9,233 bases of DNA from Oxalobacteraceae bacterium (GCA_021151485.1 JAGKXB010000047.1:1-9233); one strand, 5' to 3'; shown: positions 1-8,353, counted from the first letter of the stretch. The notes: a model not told the origin generated them from the sequence alone. Numbers and translations are program-made.

Positions 1-19
1 GTTGTATGCAAACTACTAC

Positions 20-37
20 ATCCGTTGACTAACGGAT
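20..37. repeat. Perfect inverted repeat just upstream of darT
   Basis: The arms ATCCGTT and AACGGAT are perfectly complementary over 7 bp around a GACT loop, ending 9 bp before the darT start codon. No T-run follows, so it is a poor intrinsic terminator. It could be an operator for an autoregulating antitoxin, a small hairpin that hides the darT start and lowers toxin translation, or chance. The bases between the repeat and the ATG contain no purine-rich Shine-Dalgarno site. Confidence 0.35.
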
Positions 38-46
38 ATTAATCTT

Positions 47-697
47 ATGTCCAACCAATACCCAAACCTGAATCCAGAAAAGGCGCTGATTTGGCGAATT
101 GTCCACCGGGATAATCTGCCTTGGATTCTGGAAAACGGCTTGCATGCTAGCAATAGCCCGCTCCGTTCCCCCAACTGGGTGACTATTGGTAGTGAAGAGC
201 TTATTAATAAGCGTGCTACACACCCTGTGCCACTGGAACCGGGTGGAGTGCTGAATGATTACGTGCCGTTTTATTTCACGCCCTTTTCGGTAATGCTAAA
301 AAATATCCACAGTGGGCGAGGGGTAAAGCAACGTGATAATAGTGAAATTGTTATTTTAGTATCCAGCCTGCACCGTATCGCGGAGTTGGGCATTCCCTTT
401 CTCTTCACCGATAGCCACGCCTATTACCAATGGGCAAGGTTTTACAATGACGTGGTGAATTTGGACAAGATTGACTGGGCAATTTTGCAAGCGAGGGATT
501 TTCGTCGCGACCCGGATGACCTGGCCAAGTTTGAACGTTATCAAGCTGAAGCCCTGATTGCCAAACATTGCCCGGTAGAGGCTTTACTGGGGGTCGTTTG
601 CTACAATGTCGAAACCGAAACACTCATAAATCACTACTTACAGGCTAAGGGGCAAGCACTAAAAGTTGTGGTGCGGCCTGGTTGGTATTTCTCATGA
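47..697 (+). CDS. darT: DarT-family DNA ADP-ribosyltransferase toxin
   Basis: This 216-residue protein fits the DarT (formerly DUF4433) family, whose members transfer ADP-ribose from NAD+ onto bases of single-stranded DNA and block replication. Visible family marks are the NAD-pocket segment [15 protein letters not shown] (His20), the central block [15 protein letters not shown] (residues 66-80), and the segment RYQAEALI with the likely catalytic Glu168. Arg56 in INKRATHPV probably corresponds to the catalytic arginine of Thermus DarT. The protein has full family length, so it appears intact. The FTPFSVML variant differs from the FAPRSPML form seen in many DarT proteins, so the target base and sequence cannot be assigned. 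The stop codon overlaps the darG start, as expected for a toxin-antitoxin pair. The ATG at 47 has no clear ribosome site, suggesting coupling to an upstream gene or low toxin translation. Identity is well supported; base specificity is unknown. Confidence 0.93.
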   Translation: MSNQYPNLNPEKALIWRIVHRDNLPWILENGLHASNSPLRSPNWVTIGSEELINKRATHPVPLEPGGVLNDYVPFYFTPFSVMLKNIHSGRGVKQRDNSEIVILVSSLHRIAELGIPFLFTDSHAYYQWARFYNDVVNLDKIDWAILQARDFRRDPDDLAKFERYQAEALIAKHCPVEALLGVVCYNVETETLINHYLQAKGQALKVVVRPGWYFS

Positions 698-1773
698 TTA
701 ACTACATCCAAGGCAACTTGCTGGAAGCCAAAACAGAGGCGCTTGTGAATACCGTCAACACCCTGGGTGTTATGGGTAAAGGTATAGCGCTCATGTTTAA
801 AGAACGGTTTGCAGCAAACAATAAAGCTTATGTGCAAGCCTGCAATGCTAAACAAGTTCAAACTGGCAAAATGTTCGTCACTGAGACGGACGAATTGATG
901 GGGCCGCGTTGGATTATTAATTTCCCTACCAAACAACATTGGCGCAATCCCTCCAAAATGGAATGGGTGGTTGAAGGCCTAGCGGATTTACGCCGTTTTT
1001 TGGTGGAGAATCAGGTCAAGTCAGTAGCTATTCCACCGCTGGGAGCGGGAAACGGCGGCTTGGATTGGCTAGCGGTGCGCGCACAAATTGAACTTGCCTT
1101 AGCTGATTTGCATAGTGTTGATATTTTGGTTTATGAACCAACGCAGGCCTATCAAAACGTGGCTAAACGAAAAGGCGTGCAAAAACTTACGCCGCCCAGA
1201 GCATTGGTTGCCGAATTGGTTCGGCGCTACTGGGTATTAGGTATGGAGTGCAGCCTGCTTGAAATCCAAAAGCTGGCGTGGTTTTTAGAGCGTGCGACCG
1301 AGCAGTTCTCTCCCACGTACAACCCCTTGGATTTGCGTTTTGACGCGCACAAATTTGGTCCTTACGCAGAACGCTTACGTCATTTGCTGGATGGTTTGGA
1401 TGGCAGTTATTTGCGTTGTGAAAAGCGCATTAGTGATGCCGGACCGCTGGATGTCATCTGGTTTGATGATGCAAAAAAAGATTATGTGCAGACCTATTTA
1501 AAATCTGACGAGGTAAAACCTTTATTGCCCGCGTTGGAGTTCACGGCGCGCTTGATTGATGGTTTTGAGTCACCTTTTGGTATGGAATTACTAGCGACGG
1601 TTGATTGGCTAATTAATCGTGCCGGTGTTGCTGCAGAGGTGAATAGTGTTAAAACGGGAATCGCTAATTGGCCTGCGGGTGCTGCAAGTGCTGCACGTAA
1701 AACCAAGTTATTTGATGATCGAGCAATTGATATTGCGGTAACACGTTTGAAAAGCGTAGGTTGGGCTGGGTAA
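694..1773 (+). CDS. darG: DarG macrodomain antitoxin with C-terminal DarT-binding domain
   Basis: This 359-residue protein has an N-terminal macrodomain (about 1-155) of the DarG type, which removes ADP-ribose from DNA and so reverses DarT. Marks are [20 protein letters not shown] (16-35), NFPTKQHWR (76-84) with the likely catalytic Lys80, and the glycine loop [13 protein letters not shown] (113-125). The ATG at 694 was chosen over the in-frame TTG at 682 because it gives the family N-terminus [10 protein letters not shown], puts the key lysine at 80 as in Thermus DarG, and forms the usual ATGA overlap with the toxin stop. The C-terminal half (about 165-359) corresponds to the region that in other DarG proteins binds DarT and mimics its DNA substrate. 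Here it contains [14 protein letters not shown] and [17 protein letters not shown], which resemble the SocA/Panacea (DUF4065) antitoxin fold. That resemblance is my own reading by eye. hsdR follows with no gap. Confidence 0.93.
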   Translation: MINYIQGNLLEAKTEALVNTVNTLGVMGKGIALMFKERFAANNKAYVQACNAKQVQTGKMFVTETDELMGPRWIINFPTKQHWRNPSKMEWVVEGLADLRRFLVENQVKSVAIPPLGAGNGGLDWLAVRAQIELALADLHSVDILVYEPTQAYQNVAKRKGVQKLTPPRALVAELVRRYWVLGMECSLLEIQKLAWFLERATEQFSPTYNPLDLRFDAHKFGPYAERLRHLLDGLDGSYLRCEKRISDAGPLDVIWFDDAKKDYVQTYLKSDEVKPLLPALEFTARLIDGFESPFGMELLATVDWLINRAGVAAEVNSVKTGIANWPAGAASAARKTKLFDDRAIDIAVTRLKSVGWAG

Positions 1774-4700
1774 ATGAGTGAATACACGGAGGTTGAACAA
1801 CCGTTTTTGCAGCAGCTCGCCAGTTTGGGCTGGACGGTTATCGATCAAGGCAGTGACATTCCCGCAAACCCCGCATTAAGTTTACGCAAGCACTTTCGTG
1901 AGTGGATACTGCCTGAGGTATTCACTCAAGCGGTATCTGCGAACAATACCACCACAACCGGTGAGCCTTGGTTAACCACAAAACAATTACAAGATCTGCA
2001 AGATCAGTTGTTACGCCACCCCAATCGCACACTTTTGGAAGCCAACGAAGCGGTCCAAAAATTATTATTTAAAACCCAAGTTGATCTTAACGAACTCACC
2101 GGTGAACAGGATCCGGTGGTGAAACTGATAGATTTTGCGCATCCGCAAAACAATCAGTTCCATGCCATCAACCAATTCCGCATTGACACGCCCGGTTGCG
2201 TTAAACAATTTATCGTTCCCGATATTGTGCTTTTTGTGAATGGCATTCCGCTGATTGTGGTGGAATGTAAAAAAGGTAGCGCAACCTGTGCCAACCCAAT
2301 GGTCGAGGCGTTTGAACAATTGCAACGCTATATGAATCAGCGCAAAGCCACCCATGAAGAGGGACTGAAAGAAGGTGAACCAAGATTGTTTTACAACAAT
2401 CTATTGTTAATTCGTAGCAGTGGCTTAGCCGCAGATTACGGCACTATCACCTCGGGCATCGAACACTTTTATCCCTGGAAAACCCAGTGGCCGCAGGATG
2501 ATGCAATTGCTTCAGGCATGAATCAACAGCAGCAATTAATCAGCGGCATGTTAAGCAAATCCAATTTGCTCAATATCCTCCGTTCATCAACCGTGTTTAT
2601 GGATACTGATGGCGGGCCGCGCATTAAAGTCGTTTGTCGCTATCAACAATTTCGGGCTGCCAATAAAATTGTGGAACGCCTGCGCAAGGGCAAAACACCG
2701 GAAGAGCGCAGTGGTGTTGTCTGGCATACCCAAGGCTCTGGCAAAAGTCTCACCATGGTATTTGTCGCGCGTATGCTGCGTGCATCAAGCGATTTAAATG
2801 ACTATAAAATTGTATTAATCAATGATCGGGTTGACTTGGAAGACCAACTCGGCGAGACCGCCACCTTAATCGGCGGCAAAGTAAATACCATTGAAAACCG
2901 TCAGGATTTACGTTGGCGACTGGCGACAGATACGTCCGACATTAACATGGTGATGGTGCATAAGTTTCTGGTGCGCGATGAAATCCTCCCGTTAAAAGTG
3001 GCTGAAGCTTTAGGCACCTATCAAGCAATACCCAGTAGCAAAACGTTTGGCGTGGTGAATGACTCGTCGCGTATTGTATTGATGATTGACGAAGCGCACA
3101 GAACCCAGGGTTCCGACTTGGGCGATAATATTTTTGAAGCATTTCCCAATGCTGCACGCTTGGCGTTTACGGGTACACCGCTCATCACTGATCGCCATGG
3201 CGAAAAGAAAACCTATAAACGATTCGGCGAGTACATCGATAAATACCGTTTAATGGATGCTGTTGATGACGGTACTACCCTGCAAATTCTCTATGAAGGT
3301 CGCACAGCCGACGCCGCCTTAAATGATAAACACGGCTTTGAAACGGAATTTGAAAATCTGTTTAAGGAGCGCACGGAAGAAGAGCTTCTGGCCATCAAGA
3401 AAAAGTACGGTGCCACAGGCGATATTCTTGAAGCTGAAAATCGTATCAGCGCTACCGCCAAAGATATGGTTAAACACTACCTACAACATATTTTCCCCAA
3501 CGGTTTTAAAGCACAGGTGGTATGCCACTCCAAATTGGCAGCTGTGCGATATCAAAAAGCGATTCAAGCCGCGCTGCAAGAACAATCCAACAATTTGTTG
3601 GCGGAGCCAAATCCCGATCTGGAATACATAAAAAAAATAAATTTTCTTAAGGCGGCAGTGGTGATTTCGGGTGATGGCACCAATGAAGCTGCTTATATTA
3701 CTGAAGCACGCAAAACAGCGCGTGTATTAAATGCAGTCAGTAATTTTTGCAAGCCTTTTGATTACGATGACCCAGACAAGGCTAATACCGGCATCGCCTT
3801 TCTTATTGTGTGCGATATGTTGCTCACCGGCTTTGATGCGCCTATTGAGCAAGTCATGTATATCGATAAGAAAATCACTGAACATACCTTGTTGCAGGCT
3901 ATTGCTCGTACCAATCGGGTAAAAAAAGGCAAGCAACGCGGATATGTAGTGGATTATATCGGTCTTACCGAATACTTGAGTGAAGCCTTAACATTCTATG
4001 CTTCAAGTGATGAACAACAAGAATTAGCGCAGGGCTTAAAAAACATCAGCTCGGAAATGCCGGTATTGGAAGAGCGCTACCAGCGTTTATTACAATTATT
4101 TTCAGCCCATAATATAGGGTTCATACATGAATTCGTTGAGGGAAAATTGCCCAATGTTGAGGCTGATGCTGCAGTAGTTCACGAAGCAGTAAAATTATTA
4201 AAAGATGAAAAAATCCGCGCAGACTTTGATGTCTATTTAAAAAAATTCCTAAGCAGCATGGACATTGTTCTCCCGAATGCCGCCGCACAGCCTTACCGCA
4301 TACCGGCCAAACGCTTTGGTTACCTGTTAAGCGTCACCAAAGAGCGCTACAAAGATACCAGTTTGAACCTTGGTGATGCAGGCCAAAAAGTAAAAGACTT
4401 AATTAATGAGCACCTTATTAGTCTGGGCATTAACCCGAAAGTACCGCCTGTGGAATTATTGTCTGAACACTTTATTGAAAATTTAAATAAAAATGCTGGA
4501 GACAACGCAGAAGCTAAAGCCAGCGAGATGGAGCATGCCATTCGTCGCCATTGTACAGTTCATCACGATGAAGACCCGGCGTTTTACAAAAGTCTTTCGG
4601 AAAAAGTTGAAAAATTAATTGATCAATATCAGGATCAATGGGAAAAGCTGGCAGAAGAGCTCACCAAATTGCGTGCTGAGGCAATCGCGGGTCGCCAACA

Positions 4701-5031
4701 AGGCGAAGAGGGTATGAGCAAAAAGGCAACGACTTTCTATCAGCATATTGTCAATGAAGCCTTCCCTGACGGTAATATTCCAGCAAGGGCTAAAGTTGTG
4801 ATGAAAGCATTGATGGAATCTATTGTTGATACTCTGCAAGAAAGTATCGGCAGCATAGATTTTTGGAAAAATGCTGACAAGCAGAAAAAAACGCGCAGCG
4901 AAATTAAAACAGCGCTTATGCTCACGGATATTCACGAACTCAAAGTCAATCGTGAGCGCATCGCTATTGAAATTATGAAGCTTGCAAAAAATCGCCATGA
5001 TGAGTTGGTAAAGCAGGTTACAGGAGAATGA
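1774..5031 (+). CDS. hsdR: Type I restriction enzyme R subunit (HsdR), translocase and nuclease
   Basis: HsdR is the ATP-driven motor and endonuclease of type I restriction-modification enzymes. With HsdM and HsdS it binds an unmethylated target, pulls in DNA and cuts at a distance. The 1085-residue length is normal. The N-terminal nuclease carries Asp150 (PDIVLF) and Glu164-Cys-Lys166 (VVECKKG), a complete PD-(D/E)xK site spaced as in EcoR124I. The SF2 motor has Walker A HTQGSGKS (318-325, Lys324), DEAH (439-442), TGTP (466-469) and motif VI QAIARTNR (708-715). The region after about 730 is helical and charged, matching the HindI/DUF3387-like C-terminal domain that contacts the methylase core. 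All core motifs are present, so it should be active. The start directly follows the darG stop with only a weak GGG upstream, so coupling is likely. HsdM and HsdS are not in the window and are expected to the left; without them this would be an orphan subunit. Confidence 0.97.
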   Translation: MSEYTEVEQPFLQQLASLGWTVIDQGSDIPANPALSLRKHFREWILPEVFTQAVSANNTTTTGEPWLTTKQLQDLQDQLLRHPNRTLLEANEAVQKLLFKTQVDLNELTGEQDPVVKLIDFAHPQNNQFHAINQFRIDTPGCVKQFIVPDIVLFVNGIPLIVVECKKGSATCANPMVEAFEQLQRYMNQRKATHEEGLKEGEPRLFYNNLLLIRSSGLAADYGTITSGIEHFYPWKTQWPQDDAIASGMNQQQQLISGMLSKSNLLNILRSSTVFMDTDGGPRIKVVCRYQQFRAANKIVERLRKGKTPEERSGVVWHTQGSGKSLTMVFVARMLRASSDLNDYKIVLINDRVDLEDQLGETATLIGGKVNTIENRQDLRWRLATDTSDINMVMVHKFLVRDEILPLKVAEALGTYQAIPSSKTFGVVNDSSRIVLMIDEAHRTQGSDLGDNIFEAFPNAARLAFTGTPLITDRHGEKKTYKRFGEYIDKYRLMDAVDDGTTLQILYEGRTADAALNDKHGFETEFENLFKERTEEELLAIKKKYGATGDILEAENRISATAKDMVKHYLQHIFPNGFKAQVVCHSKLAAVRYQKAIQAALQEQSNNLLAEPNPDLEYIKKINFLKAAVVISGDGTNEAAYITEARKTARVLNAVSNFCKPFDYDDPDKANTGIAFLIVCDMLLTGFDAPIEQVMYIDKKITEHTLLQAIARTNRVKKGKQRGYVVDYIGLTEYLSEALTFYASSDEQQELAQGLKNISSEMPVLEERYQRLLQLFSAHNIGFIHEFVEGKLPNVEADAAVVHEAVKLLKDEKIRADFDVYLKKFLSSMDIVLPNAAAQPYRIPAKRFGYLLSVTKERYKDTSLNLGDAGQKVKDLINEHLISLGINPKVPPVELLSEHFIENLNKNAGDNAEAKASEMEHAIRRHCTVHHDEDPAFYKSLSEKVEKLIDQYQDQWEKLAEELTKLRAEAIAGRQQGEEGMSKKATTFYQHIVNEAFPDGNIPARAKVVMKALMESIVDTLQESIGSIDFWKNADKQKKTRSEIKTALMLTDIHELKVNRERIAIEIMKLAKNRHDELVKQVTGE
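5022..5027 (+). promoter_or_regulatory. Shine-Dalgarno site of the metallopeptidase gene
   Basis: AGGAGA lies inside the last codons of hsdR, 5 nt before the ATG at 5033. It is the only strong ribosome site among the five operon genes and fixes this start. It implies that the peptidase can be translated independently of coupling. Confidence 0.7.
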
Positions 5032-5032
5032 T

Positions 5033-5743
5033 ATGGTAACCGCCAGAAGTGTGCGTGATATTGACTATCAACTATTGCCCGGCAGTAATCGAAAAACTAC
5101 TGACATTGTGATCGAGAGAAACGGTGTTGTTGTGGTTCGATCTCCGTTAGGATTTACGCCAGAGCAAATTGATGCTGTCGTTGAAAGTAAGCGCCATTGG
5201 ATATATCGCAACCTTGCAGAATGGCGCGATTTGAATACTACAGCAGTGGTACGTGAATGGGTGAATGGCGAAACCTTTTTGTATCTAGGTCGTTCATATC
5301 GTTTGTCTCTAGTATCGGGACAAGAACAAGATTTGCTACTAAAAGATGGACGGATTTTTCTACGCAGGGAGTTGATTGAGGAAGGTGGAACCGCAGCAGC
5401 GAAAAAGGCATTTGAAGCTTACTATTCAGAAAAAGGCTTGCACCGTATAAAAGAGCGCGTGAATTTCTTTGCACCGAAGGTGGGAGTAAAAATTACTTCA
5501 ATTTTCGTAAAAGATATGGCCTACCATTGGGCAAGCTGCGACAAATTTGGCAAATTAAAGTTTAACTGGAAATGCATGATGGCGCCGCCAAAAATCATAG
5601 ACTATGTAATTGTTCATGAGTTGTGTCATATGCACTACCAGAACCATTCAGACGCTTTCTGGAATGAGGTAGATAAAATTTTGCCAGACTATAGAGAACG
5701 AAAAGAATGGTTGAAATTTAATGGTGCTAGTCTGAGTATTTAA
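5033..5743 (+). CDS. YgjP-like (M48/DUF45) zinc metallopeptidase
   Basis: This 236-residue protein matches the YgjP/WLM-like metallopeptidase family often found beside hsdR in type I restriction operons. The zinc site is HELCH at 195-199, with Glu196 as the likely catalytic base. The family tail NHSDAFWNEV follows, and His205 is the likely third ligand. Upstream, YHWASCDKFGKLKFNW (from residue 164) corresponds to the family block usually written RWGSC..G.I..NW, with His in place of Arg. The N-terminal half (about 1-140) is beta-rich and resembles the usual YgjP N-terminal region. No signal peptide or membrane segment is seen, so it should act in the cytoplasm. The substrate is unknown. From its place after hsdR, it may trim or control a restriction or toxin-antitoxin partner (inference). 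All zinc ligands are present, so it is probably catalytic. It starts 1 nt after the hsdR stop with a good ribosome site. Confidence 0.9.
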   Translation: MVTARSVRDIDYQLLPGSNRKTTDIVIERNGVVVVRSPLGFTPEQIDAVVESKRHWIYRNLAEWRDLNTTAVVREWVNGETFLYLGRSYRLSLVSGQEQDLLLKDGRIFLRRELIEEGGTAAAKKAFEAYYSEKGLHRIKERVNFFAPKVGVKITSIFVKDMAYHWASCDKFGKLKFNWKCMMAPPKIIDYVIVHELCHMHYQNHSDAFWNEVDKILPDYRERKEWLKFNGASLSI

Positions 5744-5746
5744 TTA

Positions 5747-8134
5747 ATGTCGATTGATGAGATGGACGCATTACGCGCGGAAAATAAACGTCTTATCGAA
5801 TTACTTGAAGGTCATGGCATTGATTGGCGTCTTCCAGAAAAAATAGAAGTCGAGCCAGAACCAATTCGTTTTATTGAAGCAGAACATTCCCCCATTGGCA
5901 CCGCTGAAAAGATAAATATCTTTCGCAAATTATTTCGCGGTCGAACCGATATTTATCCAATTCGATGGGAAAGCAAAACAACAGGGAAATCAGGTTATGC
6001 CCCCGCTTGCGAAAATGAGTGGGTACCGATAGTTTGTGAGAAGCCCCGCATAAAATGTTCAGATTGTAGCAATCGCAAATTAGCGCCGCTGACCGATGCG
6101 GTGGTTTACAACCACCTTGCGGGTAAAGAAACTGTCGGCGTATTCCCCCTGCTGAGTGATGACTCATGTTACTTTCTTGCCGTCGATTTTGATGAGCAAG
6201 ACTGGAAAGAAGATGCACAGGCTTTTATGCAGTCATGTGCAGAATTAAATATTCCGGCTGCACTCGAAGTTTCACGCTCTGGTAATGGTGCTCATGCATG
6301 GATATTCTTTGCTGATCGAGTGGCCGCCCGTGACGCTCGTCGCTTGGGAACCGCAATTATTAGTCATACTTGTACGCGCACTCGACAATTAAAACTAAAT
6401 TCATACGATAGGCTTTTCCCCAACCAAGACACTATGCCAAAGGGTGGCTTTGGAAACTTAATTGCATTACCTCTACAGAAAATCCCTCGTGCGCACGGTC
6501 GCAGTGTTTTTGTTGATGAAAATTTCATTCCTTATGCCGATCAATGGTTATTCTTATCTTCAATAAAGCCAATGTCACCCTATGACATTGAGCCGGTTAT
6601 TTTCACCGCTACCGGTAATGTACATCCGTTAGATGTTACTTTTATCGATGAAGAGGATCAAATAGAGCCTTGGAAGCGCGAAAAAAATCAAAGCAATAAA
6701 ATTCCTGGCGTTATGCCAAAATTGTTAAAATTGACACTGGCCAATTTAATCTATATTGAAAAACAAGATTTACCTCAGCCGCTGGCGAATAGAATTATTC
6801 GTTTAGCAGCGTTTCAAAATCCAGAATTCTATAAATCGCAAGCAATGCGCCTTCCTGTATGGGATAAGCCGAGAATCATTGGCTGTGCAGAAAACTATCC
6901 TCTGCATATAGCATTGCCCCGTGGTTGCTTGGATGCCGTTGAAAATCTACTCAGTGAAAATAAAATTCGATATGAGCTTCAAGACGAGCGATATACAGAC
7001 GAGCTGATTAATACACAGTTTTCAGGTGTGCTACGTACTGATCAAGAAGCAGCTGTTTCGGCAATGTTAAAGCACGATGTAGGTGTACTCTGCGCACCTA
7101 CTGCTTTTGGCAAAACGGTTACCGCTGCGGCGCTTATTGCTAAGCGCGGCGTTAATACATTAATCCTTGTGCACAGAACTGAATTATTAAAGCAATGGCA
7201 AGAGCGTTTGCAATCCTTTCTAGCGAATGAAAAAGGTGCAGTAGGAAAAGGGGTGGTTGGAGTCATAGGCGGAGGGAAAAATAAACCTACAGGGAAAATA
7301 GATATTGCCGTTATGCAGTCTATTTCTCGCCAAGGTGAAATTAATCCTATAGTCGAAAAATATGGTCAGGTTATTGTAGATGAATGCCATCACATCGGAG
7401 CCTTTTCTTTCGACGCAATATTAAAGCAAGTAAAGGCTAAATATGTTTTAGGCTTAACCGCCACACCGATTCGGCGCGACGGCCAACAGCCCATTATTTT
7501 TATGCAATGTGGCCCTATTCGCCATACCGTTAGTAAATCCGAAAATGCGCCGAACGATTTAGAGGTAATACCAATATCCTCACACAGTCGCATTGAGCTA
7601 CCGCAAGATGCAAGTATTCAAGACGTATTTCGTCGTCTAGCCAATGATGCAGAGCGAACAGAAAAAATTGTTGCCGAAACATTGAATGCTTTTAATCTTG
7701 GGCGAAAGGTATTGGTGTTAACAGAAAGAACGGAGCACTTGGATATTATTTCCGATGCTTTAGCTGAAAGAGTACCTACTTACTTTGTACTTCATGGCCG
7801 TATGTCCAAAAAACAACGTGCAACGACCATTTCAGCATTAGAGACTTTGCCTCCAGATGAACCGCGTATTTTATTGGCGACTGGAAAGTTGGTTGGAGAA
7901 GGTTTCGACCACCCGCCGCTAGATACTCTGGTATTAGCAATGCCTGTTTCCTGGAAAGGTACTCTGCAACAATATGCAGGGAGGCTTCACCGCGAACATG
8001 CCAGTAAAACGGATGTAAAAATTATTGATGTAGTGGATAGCGGGCATCCTGCCTTGCTTCGAATGTGGGATAAGCGGTTGCGTGGATACAGAACTATGGG
8101 TTATCGAATCGCTCAAACTTTCCGCAGGGATTAG
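5747..8134 (+). CDS. TOTE-type archaeo-eukaryotic primase domain fused to SF2 helicase
   Basis: This 795-residue protein has four parts. A short heptad-like start (MDALRAENKRLIELLEGHGI, residues 6-25) is typical of this family. A primase-like domain of the archaeo-eukaryotic type (about 45-300), named for TOTE conflict systems, carries four cysteines (88, 97, 104, 107) that could bind zinc, the metal-binding AVDFDE (Asp147, Asp149), SGNGAHAW (178-185, His183) and GGFGNLIALPLQ (233-244). A conserved linker (about 320-415) includes FQNPEFY (356-362). The SF2 helicase has Walker A APTAFGKT (450-457), the DECH box (545-548), TATP (571-574) and QYAGRLHR (742-749). No nuclease motif was recognised in the linker or elsewhere. 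The protein should use ATP to move on or open nucleic acid and might synthesise a primer or extend DNA; its real activity is unknown. It starts 3 nt after the peptidase stop with no Shine-Dalgarno site, so it is probably coupled. It ends the operon. Confidence 0.88.
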   Translation: MSIDEMDALRAENKRLIELLEGHGIDWRLPEKIEVEPEPIRFIEAEHSPIGTAEKINIFRKLFRGRTDIYPIRWESKTTGKSGYAPACENEWVPIVCEKPRIKCSDCSNRKLAPLTDAVVYNHLAGKETVGVFPLLSDDSCYFLAVDFDEQDWKEDAQAFMQSCAELNIPAALEVSRSGNGAHAWIFFADRVAARDARRLGTAIISHTCTRTRQLKLNSYDRLFPNQDTMPKGGFGNLIALPLQKIPRAHGRSVFVDENFIPYADQWLFLSSIKPMSPYDIEPVIFTATGNVHPLDVTFIDEEDQIEPWKREKNQSNKIPGVMPKLLKLTLANLIYIEKQDLPQPLANRIIRLAAFQNPEFYKSQAMRLPVWDKPRIIGCAENYPLHIALPRGCLDAVENLLSENKIRYELQDERYTDELINTQFSGVLRTDQEAAVSAMLKHDVGVLCAPTAFGKTVTAAALIAKRGVNTLILVHRTELLKQWQERLQSFLANEKGAVGKGVVGVIGGGKNKPTGKIDIAVMQSISRQGEINPIVEKYGQVIVDECHHIGAFSFDAILKQVKAKYVLGLTATPIRRDGQQPIIFMQCGPIRHTVSKSENAPNDLEVIPISSHSRIELPQDASIQDVFRRLANDAERTEKIVAETLNAFNLGRKVLVLTERTEHLDIISDALAERVPTYFVLHGRMSKKQRATTISALETLPPDEPRILLATGKLVGEGFDHPPLDTLVLAMPVSWKGTLQQYAGRLHREHASKTDVKIIDVVDSGHPALLRMWDKRLRGYRTMGYRIAQTFRRD

Positions 8135-8305
8135 AAACGCAGCCTTATCATTTAAACCTGAATCAACTAAACCGACATTTACTCTACAACGGGCAGATTT
8201 TAGGGATTGATTTCATTGCTACCCAAACTGATCCTGGAAACACAATTTGCTTCCACCCTGTTACCCAAATCCCCACCTCAAGCAAGTAAATTGTTATAGA
8301 TTTGA

Positions 8306-8322
8306 ATTTAAATAGTTTAAAT
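8306..8322. repeat. AT-rich inverted repeat
   Basis: ATTTAAA and TTTAAAT form perfect 7-bp arms around TAG. The repeat ends 22 bp before the proposed -35 box of the xylanase promoter, a position suited to an activator site or UP-like element. Its low complexity makes chance a real possibility. Confidence 0.35.
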
Positions 8323-8353
8323 GACAATAAGCTTATGGTTTGTTTGACAATAA
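8322..8353 (+). repeat. Direct repeat TGACAATAA, two copies
   Basis: The 9-mer TGACAATAA occurs at 8322-8330 and again at 8345-8353, 23 bp apart from start to start. The second copy overlaps the proposed -35 box, so a protein binding both copies could control the xylanase gene. The function is inferred from position only. Confidence 0.4.

Larger units (their letters stand above)
47..8134 (+). other. Five-gene defence operon darT-darG-hsdR-peptidase-primase/helicase
   Basis: All five genes point the same way. The darT stop overlaps the darG start (ATGA), hsdR starts directly after the darG stop (TAAATG), the peptidase starts 1 nt after the hsdR stop, and the primase-helicase starts 3 nt after the peptidase stop. 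Only the peptidase gene has a convincing Shine-Dalgarno sequence (AGGAGA at 5022-5027). The others probably rely on translational coupling. No internal promoter or terminator is evident. The absence of hsdM and hsdS, and of a promoter before 47, suggests that the transcript begins left of the window. Confidence 0.75.

Noticed and set aside
1..42. Possible 3' end of an upstream gene, open from base 1 to the TAA at 40-42 in frame 1
   Set aside because: Only 13 codons are visible and all three frames end within 42 bp, so the true frame cannot be chosen. A gene ending 4 bp before darT would suit the operon, perhaps hsdS, but there is no sequence proof.
682..693. Earlier TTG start for darG, giving four extra residues
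   Set aside because: The ATG at 694 gives the normal family N-terminus, Lys80 numbering and the typical ATGA overlap.
634..939. Minus-strand open frame of about 100 codons over the darT-darG junction
   Set aside because: It is antisense to two well-supported genes and shows no recognisable domain.
4615..4998. Minus-strand open frame of 127 codons inside hsdR
   Set aside because: It is a shadow of the hsdR C-terminal coding region, rich in Cys/Phe, with no ribosome site or known motif.
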